From: Nocardia tengchongensis
GTDB lineage: Bacteria > Actinomycetota > Actinomycetes > Mycobacteriales > Mycobacteriaceae
Direction: 5' to 3'
DNA: 64,000 nt
Assembly: GCF_018362975.1 (NCBI RefSeq)
Contig: NZ_CP074371.1
Location: 6,696,001 to 6,760,000 of the forward strand
Shown: one piece after another, positions 36,974 to 45,162 of the stretch
How positions within the stretch are numbered: the stretch's first letter is position 1
Layout: each line of letters starts with the position of its first letter
Translations under genes and position numbers: made by a program
Notes under the pieces: model-generated
Told to the model about the DNA's origin: nothing
Seen by the model: the letters and a program-made list of their open reading frames with translations, nothing else
Databases searched by the model: none

Positions 36974-38368
36974 TCAGGAATTCCTTTCCCATTCAGTTGA
37001 TTTCATGACAGTCGAGGCAACTACGGCGATCACCGCGGCAATTCCCGCCGCCGCCAGGAAGACATGGCCGTAGGCCGCGTTCGCGCCGGCGACGGTCGCG
37101 AAGATCGCCAAACCGATCGACCCGCCGACCTGATTGGCGGTGCCCGCCAGACCGCCGACGATTCCCGCGTCACCATCCGGTGCGTCGGCGGTCGCCACGG
37201 CCATCAGCGTCGGGAAGGTCAGGCCGATGCCGATCGCGATCAGTAGCGTGGGGCCGAGTACGCCGAGGAGATAGCCACTGTCAGCGCCCGCTCGAGACAA
37301 CCAGACGAATCCTGTGAGGAGACAGGCGCTTCCGGCCAAGATCTGCGGACGGGCGCCGATCCGCGGGAGCAGGACCGCGGACGCTCGCGCCACCACCATG
37401 AATGTCACCGCTGCGGGCGTCTGCCCGAGCCCGGTGCGTAATGCGCTGTAGCCCAGCACATTCTGGAGGTAGAGCGAGGTGAAGTACCACATGGCGATGC
37501 TGATCCCGCCGAACAACAGCAGCAGGGCGTCGCCGACCGCAACCTGCCGAATCCGGAACAGTCGCAGCGGCACCAGCGGCCGGGTGGCGAAACGCGCCTC
37601 CGCGACGACGAATACGGCGAGAAGCAGCAGACCCGCACCGACCGGTCCGGCGACCTGCCCCGACATCCAGGCGTGATCGGCGCTCCGCATCACGCCGAAG
37701 ATCAGGGCCGCGAGTCCCGCGGTCCCGGTGACCGCACCGATCAGGTCGAGCGATTCCCGTCGGCGCACCGGCGCGCCGGACAGCGAGAGCAGCGCCACGG
37801 CGATCAACACCGCACCGATCGGCACATTGATCAGAAAGACCCAACGCCACGACAACCCCGTGGTGATGGCCCCGCCCGCGATCGCACCCGCCATACCGCC
37901 GACCCCACCGGCAGCGGACCACGCCCCGAATGCCTTTGCCCGCGCACGTGTCTCGGCGAATCCGGTATTGATCACCGCCAGTGTCGCCGGAGCCAGCAGC
38001 GCAGCCCCGATCCCCTGCGCGATCCGCGCCGCCACCAGGACACCCGCCGTCCCAGCCAACCCGCCGACCAGACTCGCCGCCGAGAACACCGCCAGCCCAA
38101 CGATCAGCATCCGCCGCTGCCCGAACAGATCAGCGGCCCGCCCACCCAGCAGCATGAACCCCGCGAAGGTGAGCAGATACCCGTTGACCACCCAGGCCAG
38201 GCCCGTCGCGGTGAAGCCGAGATCCCGCTGGATCGAGGGCAGCGCGACGTTCACGATCGACGAATCCAGGATGACCATGAACTGGCAGGCGCACACCAGC
38301 GCCAGCACCAGTCGTCCGCGCTCGAGATGCGTTCTGTACCCGGCAGTCTCGGCACTCGTGTCGGCCAT
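36974..38368 (-). CDS. MFS drug-export pump, 14-helix DHA2 type
   Basis: 464 residues with about 14 membrane helices. Family motifs include LDSSIVNVALPSIQRDLG in helix 1, GRAADLFGQRRML after helix 2, and RIAQGIGAALLAPATLAVIN with the Gly/Pro pattern of helix 5. Pumps of this class exchange drugs or dyes for protons. It is divergent from a MarR gene across a long, nearly perfect inverted repeat, so expression is probably induced by a ligand of that MarR. Confidence 0.88.
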   Translation of the reverse strand: MADTSAETAGYRTHLERGRLVLALVCACQFMVILDSSIVNVALPSIQRDLGFTATGLAWVVNGYLLTFAGFMLLGGRAADLFGQRRMLIVGLAVFSAASLVGGLAGTAGVLVAARIAQGIGAALLAPATLAVINTGFAETRARAKAFGAWSAAGGVGGMAGAIAGGAITTGLSWRWVFLINVPIGAVLIAVALLSLSGAPVRRRESLDLIGAVTGTAGLAALIFGVMRSADHAWMSGQVAGPVGAGLLLLAVFVVAEARFATRPLVPLRLFRIRQVAVGDALLLLFGGISIAMWYFTSLYLQNVLGYSALRTGLGQTPAAVTFMVVARASAVLLPRIGARPQILAGSACLLTGFVWLSRAGADSGYLLGVLGPTLLIAIGIGLTFPTLMAVATADAPDGDAGIVGGLAGTANQVGGSIGLAIFATVAGANAAYGHVFLAAAGIAAVIAVVASTVMKSTEWERNS

Positions 38369-38390
38369 GGCGTTCGACTCCCCGATTGCT

Positions 38391-38431
38391 AGAATTAGTT
38401 ATCCGCATAATGTTATGCGCGTAACTAATCT
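38391..38431. promoter_or_regulatory. Probable MarR operator
   Basis: AGAATTAGTTATCCGCATAA, two bases, then TTATGCGCGTAACTAATCT form an inverted repeat with most of 18-20 positions matched, between the divergent MFS pump and MarR genes. It is AT-rich in GC-rich surroundings, as MarR sites usually are. Confidence 0.78.
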
Positions 38432-38444
38432 GTCAAGGAGACCC

Positions 38445-38882
38445 GTGGACTTCGAGCAAGCCGACGCGATCAACCAGGCCATTCGGCTCTTGAGCCTGCG
38501 CCACCGGGCCAGGGCCGCAGCGCTGTTGGCGCCGCTCGGGCTGCACACCGGGCAGGAGGCGCTGCTGCTCGAGCTCGATCGGAGCGGGCCGATGATTCAG
38601 GCGCAGCTGAGCGGTGCGCTGGGGTGTGAGCCGCCCAGCGTCACGCTGATGACTCGCAAACTCGAAGCCTCCGGGCATATTCGGCGCAGCCCCGCGCCGA
38701 CCGACAAGCGGGCCAGCGTCGTGGAACTCACCGACAGCGGGCGGGCATTGGCCAAGGAGGTCAAACAGTTGTGGCGGGAGCTGGCCGAGGAGACCGTGGC
38801 CGGGCTGCCGCAGCGGACCGTGGCCGAACTCCCCGGCCTGCTGACGACACTGACCGGGAATGTCGACAACCGGCGGCGCTGA
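38445..38882 (+). CDS. MarR-family transcriptional regulator
   Basis: 145 residues with a GTG start at 38445 after AAGGAG. The winged helix spans about 35-100: MIQAQLSGALGCEPPSVTLM, then TRKLEASGHIRRSPAPTDKR and ASVVELTDSGRALAKEVK. It very probably represses the divergent DHA2 pump and itself through the dyad at 38391-38431; the ligand is unknown. Confidence 0.86.
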   Translation: MDFEQADAINQAIRLLSLRHRARAAALLAPLGLHTGQEALLLELDRSGPMIQAQLSGALGCEPPSVTLMTRKLEASGHIRRSPAPTDKRASVVELTDSGRALAKEVKQLWRELAEETVAGLPQRTVAELPGLLTTLTGNVDNRRR

Positions 38883-38938
38883 CCGGGACGCCACCCGCGG
38901 CCGAAGTGCGATCCGGGGCGACACCCGCCGCGGAGGCG

Positions 38939-39991
38939 CTAGTCGGTCATGAGGGTGACGTGGCCGTCCTGATCGATCTCGGTGCGGCGGTCCTGGGTGG
39001 GCGCGGTGGAAAGCACCGTGGCCAGCACCGGGCGGCCCAGCGGCAGCACCCGGACCGTGATGCGACCGGCGTTGGTGGCGTCCAATTCCTTTGTGGCCGC
39101 GTCGATCACGCGCTGCCGGACCCACTCGGGGACGCCGGCGAAACCGCCGTCGTCGAGCAGGATCACTTCCACGCCCCGGCCCCGCGCACCGCGCGCGGCG
39201 CCGCTGAGCTCGTCGGTGACCAGTTGCGGTGCGCGCAGGCCGTCGCGGAGTTCGGCCTCCAGCAGACGGCACTCCTCGCGTTCGGCCGCGGTGAGTTTCG
39301 CGCCGTCGGCGATGCGTTCCAGGATCGGGCGCGCGACCCGGTCCAGGCGGGCCAGCTGCCGGGTGCGTTCGGAGTCGGCGGCGGCCATGGTGGCCTCGGC
39401 GGTGGCCCGCATCAGCGCGTCCTCGCGCAGCACGCGCAGCGAGCGCTGCATGGGACGCATGACAGCGGTGAACACCGAAATCGCGGTGATGGTGCCGACC
39501 GGAACCATGGAACCGATCAGGGTGCCCGGGTCCAGGTGCGAGCTGCCCAGCCCGAGCGCGACCAGCACCGCCGCCACCGCGATGACACCGGCCCACGCGG
39601 TGCGAATCCGCCCGCGCAGCATCAGGACTCCGAGCACGTACGAGGACGCGAAGGCCGACCATACCGACTCGTGGGGCAGATCGCGGACCGGGGTCAGGAC
39701 GGTCAGCGCGGTGGCGATCGGGGGCGCGGCCGCGCCGTACAAGGCGACCGGGATGGGCAGCGGGTCGACCGGGATCGCGGTGACCAGCGCGCCCGCGCTG
39801 AGCATCAGCGCGAGAGCGGCCGCGGCCGCCCACAGCGGGGCCTGCCCGAAATTGCGCGCCATGTACAGCGCGATGACCGCTTCCAGGATGAGCAGGAACC
39901 ACCACGCGGTGCTGCCGCGCAAGCCGAGCAGATCACGCAACCCGTAGCGCGGATCGAGGTCGGCGGCGCCGTCAACGTGAGCCATCGCCAC
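38939..39991 (-). CDS. Kinase-like integral membrane protein of a two-component operon
   Basis: 350 residues. About six membrane helices fill residues 25-185, followed by a helical stretch (RTRQLARLDRVARPILERIA) and then ECRLLEAELRDGLRAPQLVT, 'ARGRGVEVILLDDGG'. The layout copies a sensor kinase, but no phosphorylatable histidine and no N/G boxes of the ATPase are seen, so it looks like a degenerate partner. Its start overlaps the kinase gene by 20 bases, and all three genes of the operon are translationally linked. It may tune or sense for the kinase at 39972; that is inference. Confidence 0.7.
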   Translation of the reverse strand: MAMAHVDGAADLDPRYGLRDLLGLRGSTAWWFLLILEAVIALYMARNFGQAPLWAAAAALALMLSAGALVTAIPVDPLPIPVALYGAAAPPIATALTVLTPVRDLPHESVWSAFASSYVLGVLMLRGRIRTAWAGVIAVAAVLVALGLGSSHLDPGTLIGSMVPVGTITAISVFTAVMRPMQRSLRVLREDALMRATAEATMAAADSERTRQLARLDRVARPILERIADGAKLTAAEREECRLLEAELRDGLRAPQLVTDELSGAARGARGRGVEVILLDDGGFAGVPEWVRQRVIDAATKELDATNAGRITVRVLPLGRPVLATVLSTAPTQDRRTEIDQDGHVTLMTD

Positions 39992-41258
39992 CCCAGACCA
40001 GAGTCACCGTGGTGCCCTCACCGGGCTGCGACTCCACGAAGGCCGAGCCGCCGGCCAGCTGGCGCATGCGGCCCAGGATGCTCATCGAGATGCCGAGCCG
40101 GTCGGCGGAGACCGCGGCCAGATCGAATCCGGCTCCGTCGTCGCTGAATACGATGCGGATGCTGCCCGCGGAGACGGTGGCCGTCACGGCGCGCCGCACC
40201 TCGCGACCCGCGACCGAGGCGTGGCGCAGGCTGTTGCGCACGGCCTCCGACAGCGCGGCGGCGATGGTGCTGGCCGAGTGCACCGGCATGCGCAGATCGT
40301 CGAAGCCGTGCCAGGTGTGGGTGTCGAAGCGGATGCTCGGATTGATCTCCTGCACGGTGGACCGCAGGAACAGCAGCGCCGAGCGGGCATCGAGCAGGTC
40401 CGGATCGCGTTCCGCGCCACGGTATTCGTCGAGCTGTTCGAGGGTGCGTTCGGCCTGCCGCCGCACCACATCGGATTCGGCGCCGGCGCGCGACGCTTCG
40501 AGCAGCGTGGACAGCACGGCGTCATGGATGAGCGCGGCGAAGCGGGCGCGTTCCCGGTCGCGGGCCAGCGCGGCGGCCTGGGCGGCCGCCCGGCGGCTGG
40601 CGATCGCGGATTCCCGGTCGACGCGGGCCGCGGCGCCGGTGGCGGCGGTGCCGCACCACAGGAACAGGGCGGCCAATCCCGCTGAGCGCAGGAAGTTCTC
40701 GATGATGTGCTGCGGAGTCACCTCGGCGACCGTGTACACCGTCGCGACCGCGGCCGAGGCGGAAGCGGCGAGCAGATAGACCAGGGTGACCCGGCCCGAC
40801 CACGCCAGCACGCCCGCGCTGACCGCCAGCGCGGTCAACCGGTACGGCCAGATATTGGTGGCGTCGACGGTGTGCATGTCGAAACCGAGCGGGATGGTGG
40901 CCAGCGCGCCGAGGAAACTCACCGCGGCACAACCACACACGAACTTGATGGCCTTGGTGCCCGACACCGCCGCCACCACGGCGATGATCGGGTACCAGCC
41001 GAAAACCAGCGCCACCGCGGCCACCGACCACCACACCGACGCGTAGCTGCCCTGTTCAGCGACCTCCGGCAGTTCGCCGACGCCGATGATCGCGCCCGCG
41101 ATGCCGATGGAGATGCCCAGCCGCCGCATGATGCGGTCGTAGGCGGCGGTCGCCGAATCCTCGGTCGCCTCGAGGCGGCCGCGCAGCCGCCCGGCGAACG
41201 CGCCGAGCGAGGGCAGCGTCCGGGTGGCGGCGGCCGAATCGAGGGCGCTCGCGGTCAT
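39972..41258 (-). CDS. Membrane sensor histidine kinase (HisKA_3/NarX type)
   Basis: 428 residues. Five or six membrane helices (about 48-205) lead to the dimerisation helix with RARFAALIHDAVLSTLLEAS, where His245 is the likely phosphorylation site, and a HATPase domain with EAVRNSLRHASVAG (N box), FSDDGAGFD (G1) and GEGTTVTLVW. The stimulus is unknown. It overlaps the response-regulator gene by 4 bases upstream and the membrane-protein gene downstream. Confidence 0.86.
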   Translation of the reverse strand: MTASALDSAAATRTLPSLGAFAGRLRGRLEATEDSATAAYDRIMRRLGISIGIAGAIIGVGELPEVAEQGSYASVWWSVAAVALVFGWYPIIAVVAAVSGTKAIKFVCGCAAVSFLGALATIPLGFDMHTVDATNIWPYRLTALAVSAGVLAWSGRVTLVYLLAASASAAVATVYTVAEVTPQHIIENFLRSAGLAALFLWCGTAATGAAARVDRESAIASRRAAAQAAALARDRERARFAALIHDAVLSTLLEASRAGAESDVVRRQAERTLEQLDEYRGAERDPDLLDARSALLFLRSTVQEINPSIRFDTHTWHGFDDLRMPVHSASTIAAALSEAVRNSLRHASVAGREVRRAVTATVSAGSIRIVFSDDGAGFDLAAVSADRLGISMSILGRMRQLAGGSAFVESQPGEGTTVTLVWGGDGSR

Positions 41259-42037
41259 GCCCTCGGCCCCGCCGCGGGCGGCGACTCCAGCCGGCGCTCG
41301 GGGACCGGCAGCCAGCCGTCCTCGACGGCCCGCTTGTAGAGGTCGGTCTTGGTCGGGGCCGGGCGTCCGGCGTCGGCGTACTTCTGCCGGATACGGCCCA
41401 GATAGTCGTTGACGGTCTGCTCGGACAGCCCGGTCATGCGGGCCACCCGCGACGCCTTCTCCCCCGAGGCGTACAGCTGCAAAACCTGCTGCTGGCGCGG
41501 GCTCAACCCGACGTCCTGCAACTGCGGGTCGCCGTCGATGGCGGCGGCCCAGTCGGTGGTCACCACCTGTTCGCCGTGCGCGGCCCGGCGCACCGCGGCG
41601 ACCACGGTCGGCACGTCCTCGGATTTGCGCACCACACCCAGCACCCCCGCCCGCGCGGCCGAGCGCACCAGGAACGTGTTGTCCGCCCCGGTGAACACCA
41701 GGACTTCGATCCCCCGCTCCCGCAGCGCCCGCACATTGTCCTCTGGCGAGGAACCGTCGGCGAGCCGCAGATCCAGCACCACCAGATCCAGTTCCGGCCC
41801 GGCGGCCAGCAGTTCCGCGACGGTTCCCGCGGTGATCACCAACTCCAGATCGGCCTGCGGCGCCAGCATGGCCGACAACCCCAGCACCACCGATTCATGA
41901 TCTTCGACCAGCCCGATACGGCGTGTTCCCGACTCTTGCGCCTCCACGGCGGCCGTCACCTCTTCCCACACTCGATGCACGTTCCCGGAGAACGCCCTCA
42001 CGAGTATGACGGGAGGGGCCCCGAATGTGTCAGACAC
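41255..42037 (-). CDS. NarL/LuxR-type response regulator
   Basis: 260 residues. The receiver domain (about 38-155) has Glu/Asp in LVEDHES, phospho-acceptor Asp89 in LVVLDLRLADGSS, and the lysine in VVRKSED. The LuxR helix-turn-helix (about 185-240) reads LSPRQQQVLQLYASGEKASR then VARMTGLSEQTVNDYLGRIR. The first 38 residues are extra and of unclear role; a later start is possible. It heads the operon with the kinase and its kinase-like partner and probably acts on genes not in this window. Confidence 0.86.
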   Translation of the reverse strand: MSDTFGAPPVILVRAFSGNVHRVWEEVTAAVEAQESGTRRIGLVEDHESVVLGLSAMLAPQADLELVITAGTVAELLAAGPELDLVVLDLRLADGSSPEDNVRALRERGIEVLVFTGADNTFLVRSAARAGVLGVVRKSEDVPTVVAAVRRAAHGEQVVTTDWAAAIDGDPQLQDVGLSPRQQQVLQLYASGEKASRVARMTGLSEQTVNDYLGRIRQKYADAGRPAPTKTDLYKRAVEDGWLPVPERRLESPPAAGPRA

Positions 42038-42061
42038 CAGAATTCGGGGGCACCTCGGGCT

Positions 42062-42514
42062 TCAGCCCATGAGCTGGGCCGCGACGGTCGCCCCCAGTTC
42101 CCAGCACCGCTCGATATCGGCCTTCTCCGGCTTGCCCAGCAAGATCACCGGCGCGGCCGCTTTCTCCCAGCCCAGCCCGGTGGTCGCGCTCTCGACGCTG
42201 CGCTCCGCGCCTTCGGTGCCCTGGTTCCCGTGGATGTAGAGCCCGTAGGGCCGACCCCTGGTCGAATCCAGGCACGGGTAGTAGAAGGTGTCGAAGGCGT
42301 GCTTCAACGCGCCGCTCATATAGCCGAGATTGGCCGGGGTGCCGAGCAGATATCCGTCGGCGGCGAGCACGTCGCTCGCGGTCACGCCGAGGGCCGGGCG
42401 GCGGATGACCTCGACGCCCTCGATCTCCGGGTCGGTCGCTCCCGCCACCACCGCCTCGAACATCTCCTGCATGAACGGTGACGGGGTGTGGTGGATGATC
42501 AGCAGGGTGGGCAC
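42062..42514 (-). CDS. Flavodoxin-family (NADPH-dependent FMN reductase-like) protein
   Basis: 150 residues: MPTLLIIHHTPSPFMQEMFE forms the phosphate-binding start of a flavodoxin fold, followed by ADGYLLGTPANLGYMSGALK and PYGLYIHGNQGTEGAERSVE. It probably binds FMN and reduces or shuttles electrons to an unknown partner. A lone gene, with 24 bases before the response-regulator start. Confidence 0.8.
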   Translation of the reverse strand: MPTLLIIHHTPSPFMQEMFEAVVAGATDPEIEGVEVIRRPALGVTASDVLAADGYLLGTPANLGYMSGALKHAFDTFYYPCLDSTRGRPYGLYIHGNQGTEGAERSVESATTGLGWEKAAAPVILLGKPEKADIERCWELGATVAAQLMG

Positions 42515-42558
42515 GGTTCGAGCCTACGACCCGTGCCCGCGATACTGCTCGACCGAGG

Positions 42559-43047
42559 CTATTGGATCTCGCTGCGTTGCAGGGCTTCCGCGCGTTCCTC
42601 GGCCTCCGCGGTCTCGCGCGGGTTGTCGATCGTGAGCGGGTCGTCGCTCATTTCGGTGTGGGATTCCATGCTGTAGAAGCGGACTTCGATGCCGTCGGGG
42701 TCGTGGAGTTCGGGGAGGATCCAGCCGAGGCTGGCGCGGTGGACCCCAGCGTGGGTTTCGCCCAGGCCGGTCAGGTGGGCGGCCAAGGCTTCGAGGGCCG
42801 CGCGGTCGGGGACGCCGATCGAGAAGAAGTCGAATCCGGCTGCGGCGATTGCCATTTCGGGATGGAGTCGGAGGCCGAGCATGGGGCCGCCGGCGGCGTG
42901 GTGCAGGACGACACCCCTCAGGACGCCCTGCTCCTGGAATTCGGCGCCGACGGTGTAGCCGAGACGGGTGCAATACCAATCGATGGATCGTGCCAGGTCG
43001 GACACGGGGACTTTGAGGTGATGCACCCCGGCGAGCGTAGGGATCAT
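42559..43047 (-). CDS. VOC (glyoxalase-fold) protein, TetR-controlled
   Basis: 162 residues with two beta-alpha-beta-beta-beta units: LAGVHHLKVPVSDLARSIDW, YCTRLGYTVGAEFQEQG, then FFSIGVPDRAALEALAAHLT and LPELHDPDGIEVRFYSMES, where His and Glu could coordinate metal. It may be a dioxygenase-like or detoxifying protein. Divergent from a TetR gene with a palindrome between. Confidence 0.82.
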   Translation of the reverse strand: MIPTLAGVHHLKVPVSDLARSIDWYCTRLGYTVGAEFQEQGVLRGVVLHHAAGGPMLGLRLHPEMAIAAAGFDFFSIGVPDRAALEALAAHLTGLGETHAGVHRASLGWILPELHDPDGIEVRFYSMESHTEMSDDPLTIDNPRETAEAEERAEALQRSEIQ

Positions 43048-43083
43048 CGCTGCTATCCTTTGCAGTATCGATGTAGTTGTGCA

Positions 43084-43101
43084 GCATCACTGTAGTGATG
43101 C
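43084..43101. promoter_or_regulatory. Probable TetR operator
   Basis: GCATCACT-GT-AGTGATGC is a perfect palindrome with 8-base arms between the divergent VOC and TetR genes, next to further TGCAGTATCGATGTAG-like half repeats (43059-43075). It lies close to the TetR start, fitting autoregulation. Confidence 0.68.
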
Positions 43102-43117
43102 AGTAAGGATGCAGCGA

Positions 43118-43771
43118 ATGAGTTCCGGTGTCAAGAAGTCGTCGCCGCTGTGGGATGCGCGCAAGGCGGAGACCGAGCGCAAGATTCTCGACGCGGCCCG
43201 GCGGCTGTTCATCGCCGACGGTTATGCGGCGACCTCGCTGGCCGCGGTCGCCGAGGCCGCCGAGGTGGGGTCGCGCACGGTCTACCTGCGCTTCGGGTCC
43301 AAGGCCGAACTGCTCAAACGGGCCATCGACGTGGCGATCGTGGGCGACACCGAGGACATCGACCTGGCCCGTCGCGACTGGCACATGCTGGCCGGCACCG
43401 CCCCCACGCTGCACGAACGCGTCACCGCGTACGCCGGCGGCGCGCGGCAGCTCATGGAACGCGCCGCGCCCTTGATCGCGGCGGCCGTCGCCGCCGAGGC
43501 CAGCGAACCGCTCATCGCCGCGGCGGCCGAGGCCGGACGGGCCGCCACCCAGCAGCACATCGCCGACATCTGGCAGCGCTTTCACTCCGACGGCCTGCTG
43601 CACCCCGAGGCCGATCTGGACTGGATCATCGCGACCGTCGGCCCGCTGGGTCAGGCCGACACCTACAACCTCATGGTCCGCACCCTCGGCCTGGATCCCG
43701 CGGGCTACGAGCAGTGGCTCTACGGCACCTGGATGCGGCTGGCCACCACACCCTCTACGCTTCCCCGCTGA
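43118..43771 (+). CDS. TetR-family transcriptional regulator
   Basis: 217 residues from the ATG at 43118 (MSSGVKKSSPLWDARKAETE). The helix-turn-helix is at about 20-62 (RKILDAARRLFIADGYAATS, then EAAEVGSRTVYLRFGS), followed by a long ligand domain. A start at 43109 or 43079 is possible, but the ribosome-binding AAGGA fits 43118. It likely represses the divergent VOC gene. Confidence 0.84.
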   Translation: MSSGVKKSSPLWDARKAETERKILDAARRLFIADGYAATSLAAVAEAAEVGSRTVYLRFGSKAELLKRAIDVAIVGDTEDIDLARRDWHMLAGTAPTLHERVTAYAGGARQLMERAAPLIAAAVAAEASEPLIAAAAEAGRAATQQHIADIWQRFHSDGLLHPEADLDWIIATVGPLGQADTYNLMVRTLGLDPAGYEQWLYGTWMRLATTPSTLPR

Positions 43772-43799
43772 AGGACAGGCTCTATCGACGAGGACAGCA

Positions 43800-44081
43800 A
43801 TGCGGCCCAACCGGCGTTCCTTGAAGATCGCCCACAGCATCGGAATCGTCGTGGGCCTTGCACTGCTGCTCATCGGCATCATCCGGTTGTTCCTGCCGCT
43901 GGAATGCGCCGGTCACCGGATGGAGGCCGGTCAGGTGTGTCATGACACCAACAAGGGCCGCGCGGTGGTCCGGACCTTCGACGAGCAACGCTCGCTGCGC
44001 AATTCGACCGATGGATTCCTGATCGTCGGCGGCGCGGTGGTCGCCGCGGGGTCGGCGTTGCTGCTGCGGCGGACCGCCTGA
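43800..44081 (+). CDS. Small membrane protein with two helices
   Basis: 93 residues: a helix near 15-33 (IGIVVGLALLLIGIIRLFLP), an exposed loop with two Cys (ECAGHRMEAGQVCHDT) that could form a disulfide, and a second helix near 68-88 (GFLIVGGAVVAAGSALLLRR). It lies 28 bases after the TetR gene on the same strand. No family recognised. Confidence 0.6.
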   Translation: MRPNRRSLKIAHSIGIVVGLALLLIGIIRLFLPLECAGHRMEAGQVCHDTNKGRAVVRTFDEQRSLRNSTDGFLIVGGAVVAAGSALLLRRTA

Positions 44082-44097
44082 GCGCACACTGGTAGGC

Positions 44098-45102
44098 ATG
44101 GATCCTGTCGTCGCGCTGCGCATGATCGCGTTCTTCAAGGACCGGGCCCGCGAGGATTCGCGGCGGGTGATGGCCTACCGCAATGCCGCCGACATCGTCG
44201 AGGCCCTCGACGACGAGCAGCGCGAGCGGCTCGGGCGGACCGGCGATTGGCAGTCGCTGGCGGGGGTGGGACCGAAGACGGCGGCGGTGATCGCGCAGGC
44301 GTGGGCCGGGCGAGAGCCCGACACGCTGGTCCAATTGCGGACCGCGGCCAAGGATCTCGGGGGCGGGGAGCTGCGGGCCGCGCTCAAGGGTGACCTGCAC
44401 GTGCATTCGAACTGGTCCGACGGGTCGGCGTCGATCGTGGAGATGATGGCCACCGCGCAAGCGCTCGGACACGAATACTGTGCGCTGACCGATCATTCGC
44501 CGAGGCTGACCGTCGCCAACGGCCTGTCCCCCGACCGGCTGCGGCAGCAACTCGACATCATCGACGAGCTGCGGGAACGCTTCTCCCCCATGGTCATCCT
44601 GACCGGCATCGAGGTCGATATCCTCGACGACGGCAGCCTGGATCAGGAGCCCGAGCTGCTCGACCGCCTCGACATCGTGGTCGCCAGCGTCCATTCCAAG
44701 CTGAAGATGGACGCCGCCGCCATGACCCGGCGCATGGTGCGCGCGGTGTCCGGCGGCCGCGCCACCGTCCTGGGCCACTGCACCGGCCGCCTGGTGGAGG
44801 GCGTTCGCGGCACCCGCCCGGAATCGAGTTTCGATGCGGCACAGGTCTTCTCCGCCTGCCGCGACCACGGGGTGGCCGTCGAGATCAACTCCCGCCCCGA
44901 ACGGCGCGACCCGCCGACCCGCCTGCTGCGGCAGGCCCTCGACCTGGGCTGCCATTTCTCCATCGACACCGATGCCCACGCCCCGGGCCAGCTCGACTTC
45001 CTGGGGTACGGAGCGCAGCGGGCCCTGGACAACGGCGTCCCCGCCGACCGCGTCATCAACACCTGGCCGGTCGACAAGCTGCTGGCGTGGGCGGCGGCCT
45101 AG
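44098..45102 (+). CDS. PHP-domain phosphoesterase (PolX C-terminal type)
   Basis: 334 residues. An N-terminal helix-hairpin-helix region (about 1-75; WQSLAGVGPKTAAVIAQAWA) precedes a PHP metal-dependent phosphoesterase (about 95-330) with HVHSNWSDG (His101, His103), LTDHSP, TGIEVDIL, VASVHSKL, LGHCTGR and IDTDAHAP. The arrangement matches the C-terminal half of PolX without its polymerase part, so it may act on DNA ends or small phosphate esters. Starts 16 bases after the membrane-protein gene. Confidence 0.86.
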   Translation: MDPVVALRMIAFFKDRAREDSRRVMAYRNAADIVEALDDEQRERLGRTGDWQSLAGVGPKTAAVIAQAWAGREPDTLVQLRTAAKDLGGGELRAALKGDLHVHSNWSDGSASIVEMMATAQALGHEYCALTDHSPRLTVANGLSPDRLRQQLDIIDELRERFSPMVILTGIEVDILDDGSLDQEPELLDRLDIVVASVHSKLKMDAAAMTRRMVRAVSGGRATVLGHCTGRLVEGVRGTRPESSFDAAQVFSACRDHGVAVEINSRPERRDPPTRLLRQALDLGCHFSIDTDAHAPGQLDFLGYGAQRALDNGVPADRVINTWPVDKLLAWAAA

Positions 45103-45115
45103 CCGTCACACGGCA

Positions 45116-45147
45116 CTGCCGCCGAACGGGAACCCGTTAGGCGGCAG
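45116..45147. terminator. Bidirectional terminator hairpin
   Basis: CTGCCGCC and AACGGG on the left pair with CCCGTT and GGCGGCAG on the right, around an AA loop, between the convergent PHP and MFS genes. Confidence 0.75.
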
Positions 45148-45162
45148 CACCTTTCACTGTTG

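Noticed and set aside
38433..39905. A 490-codon minus-strand frame over the MarR and kinase-like genes
   Set aside because: It crosses the MarR gene antisense and the kinase-like gene out of frame, and its product is Arg/Gly/His-rich. The membrane helices are seen only in the 38939-39991 frame.
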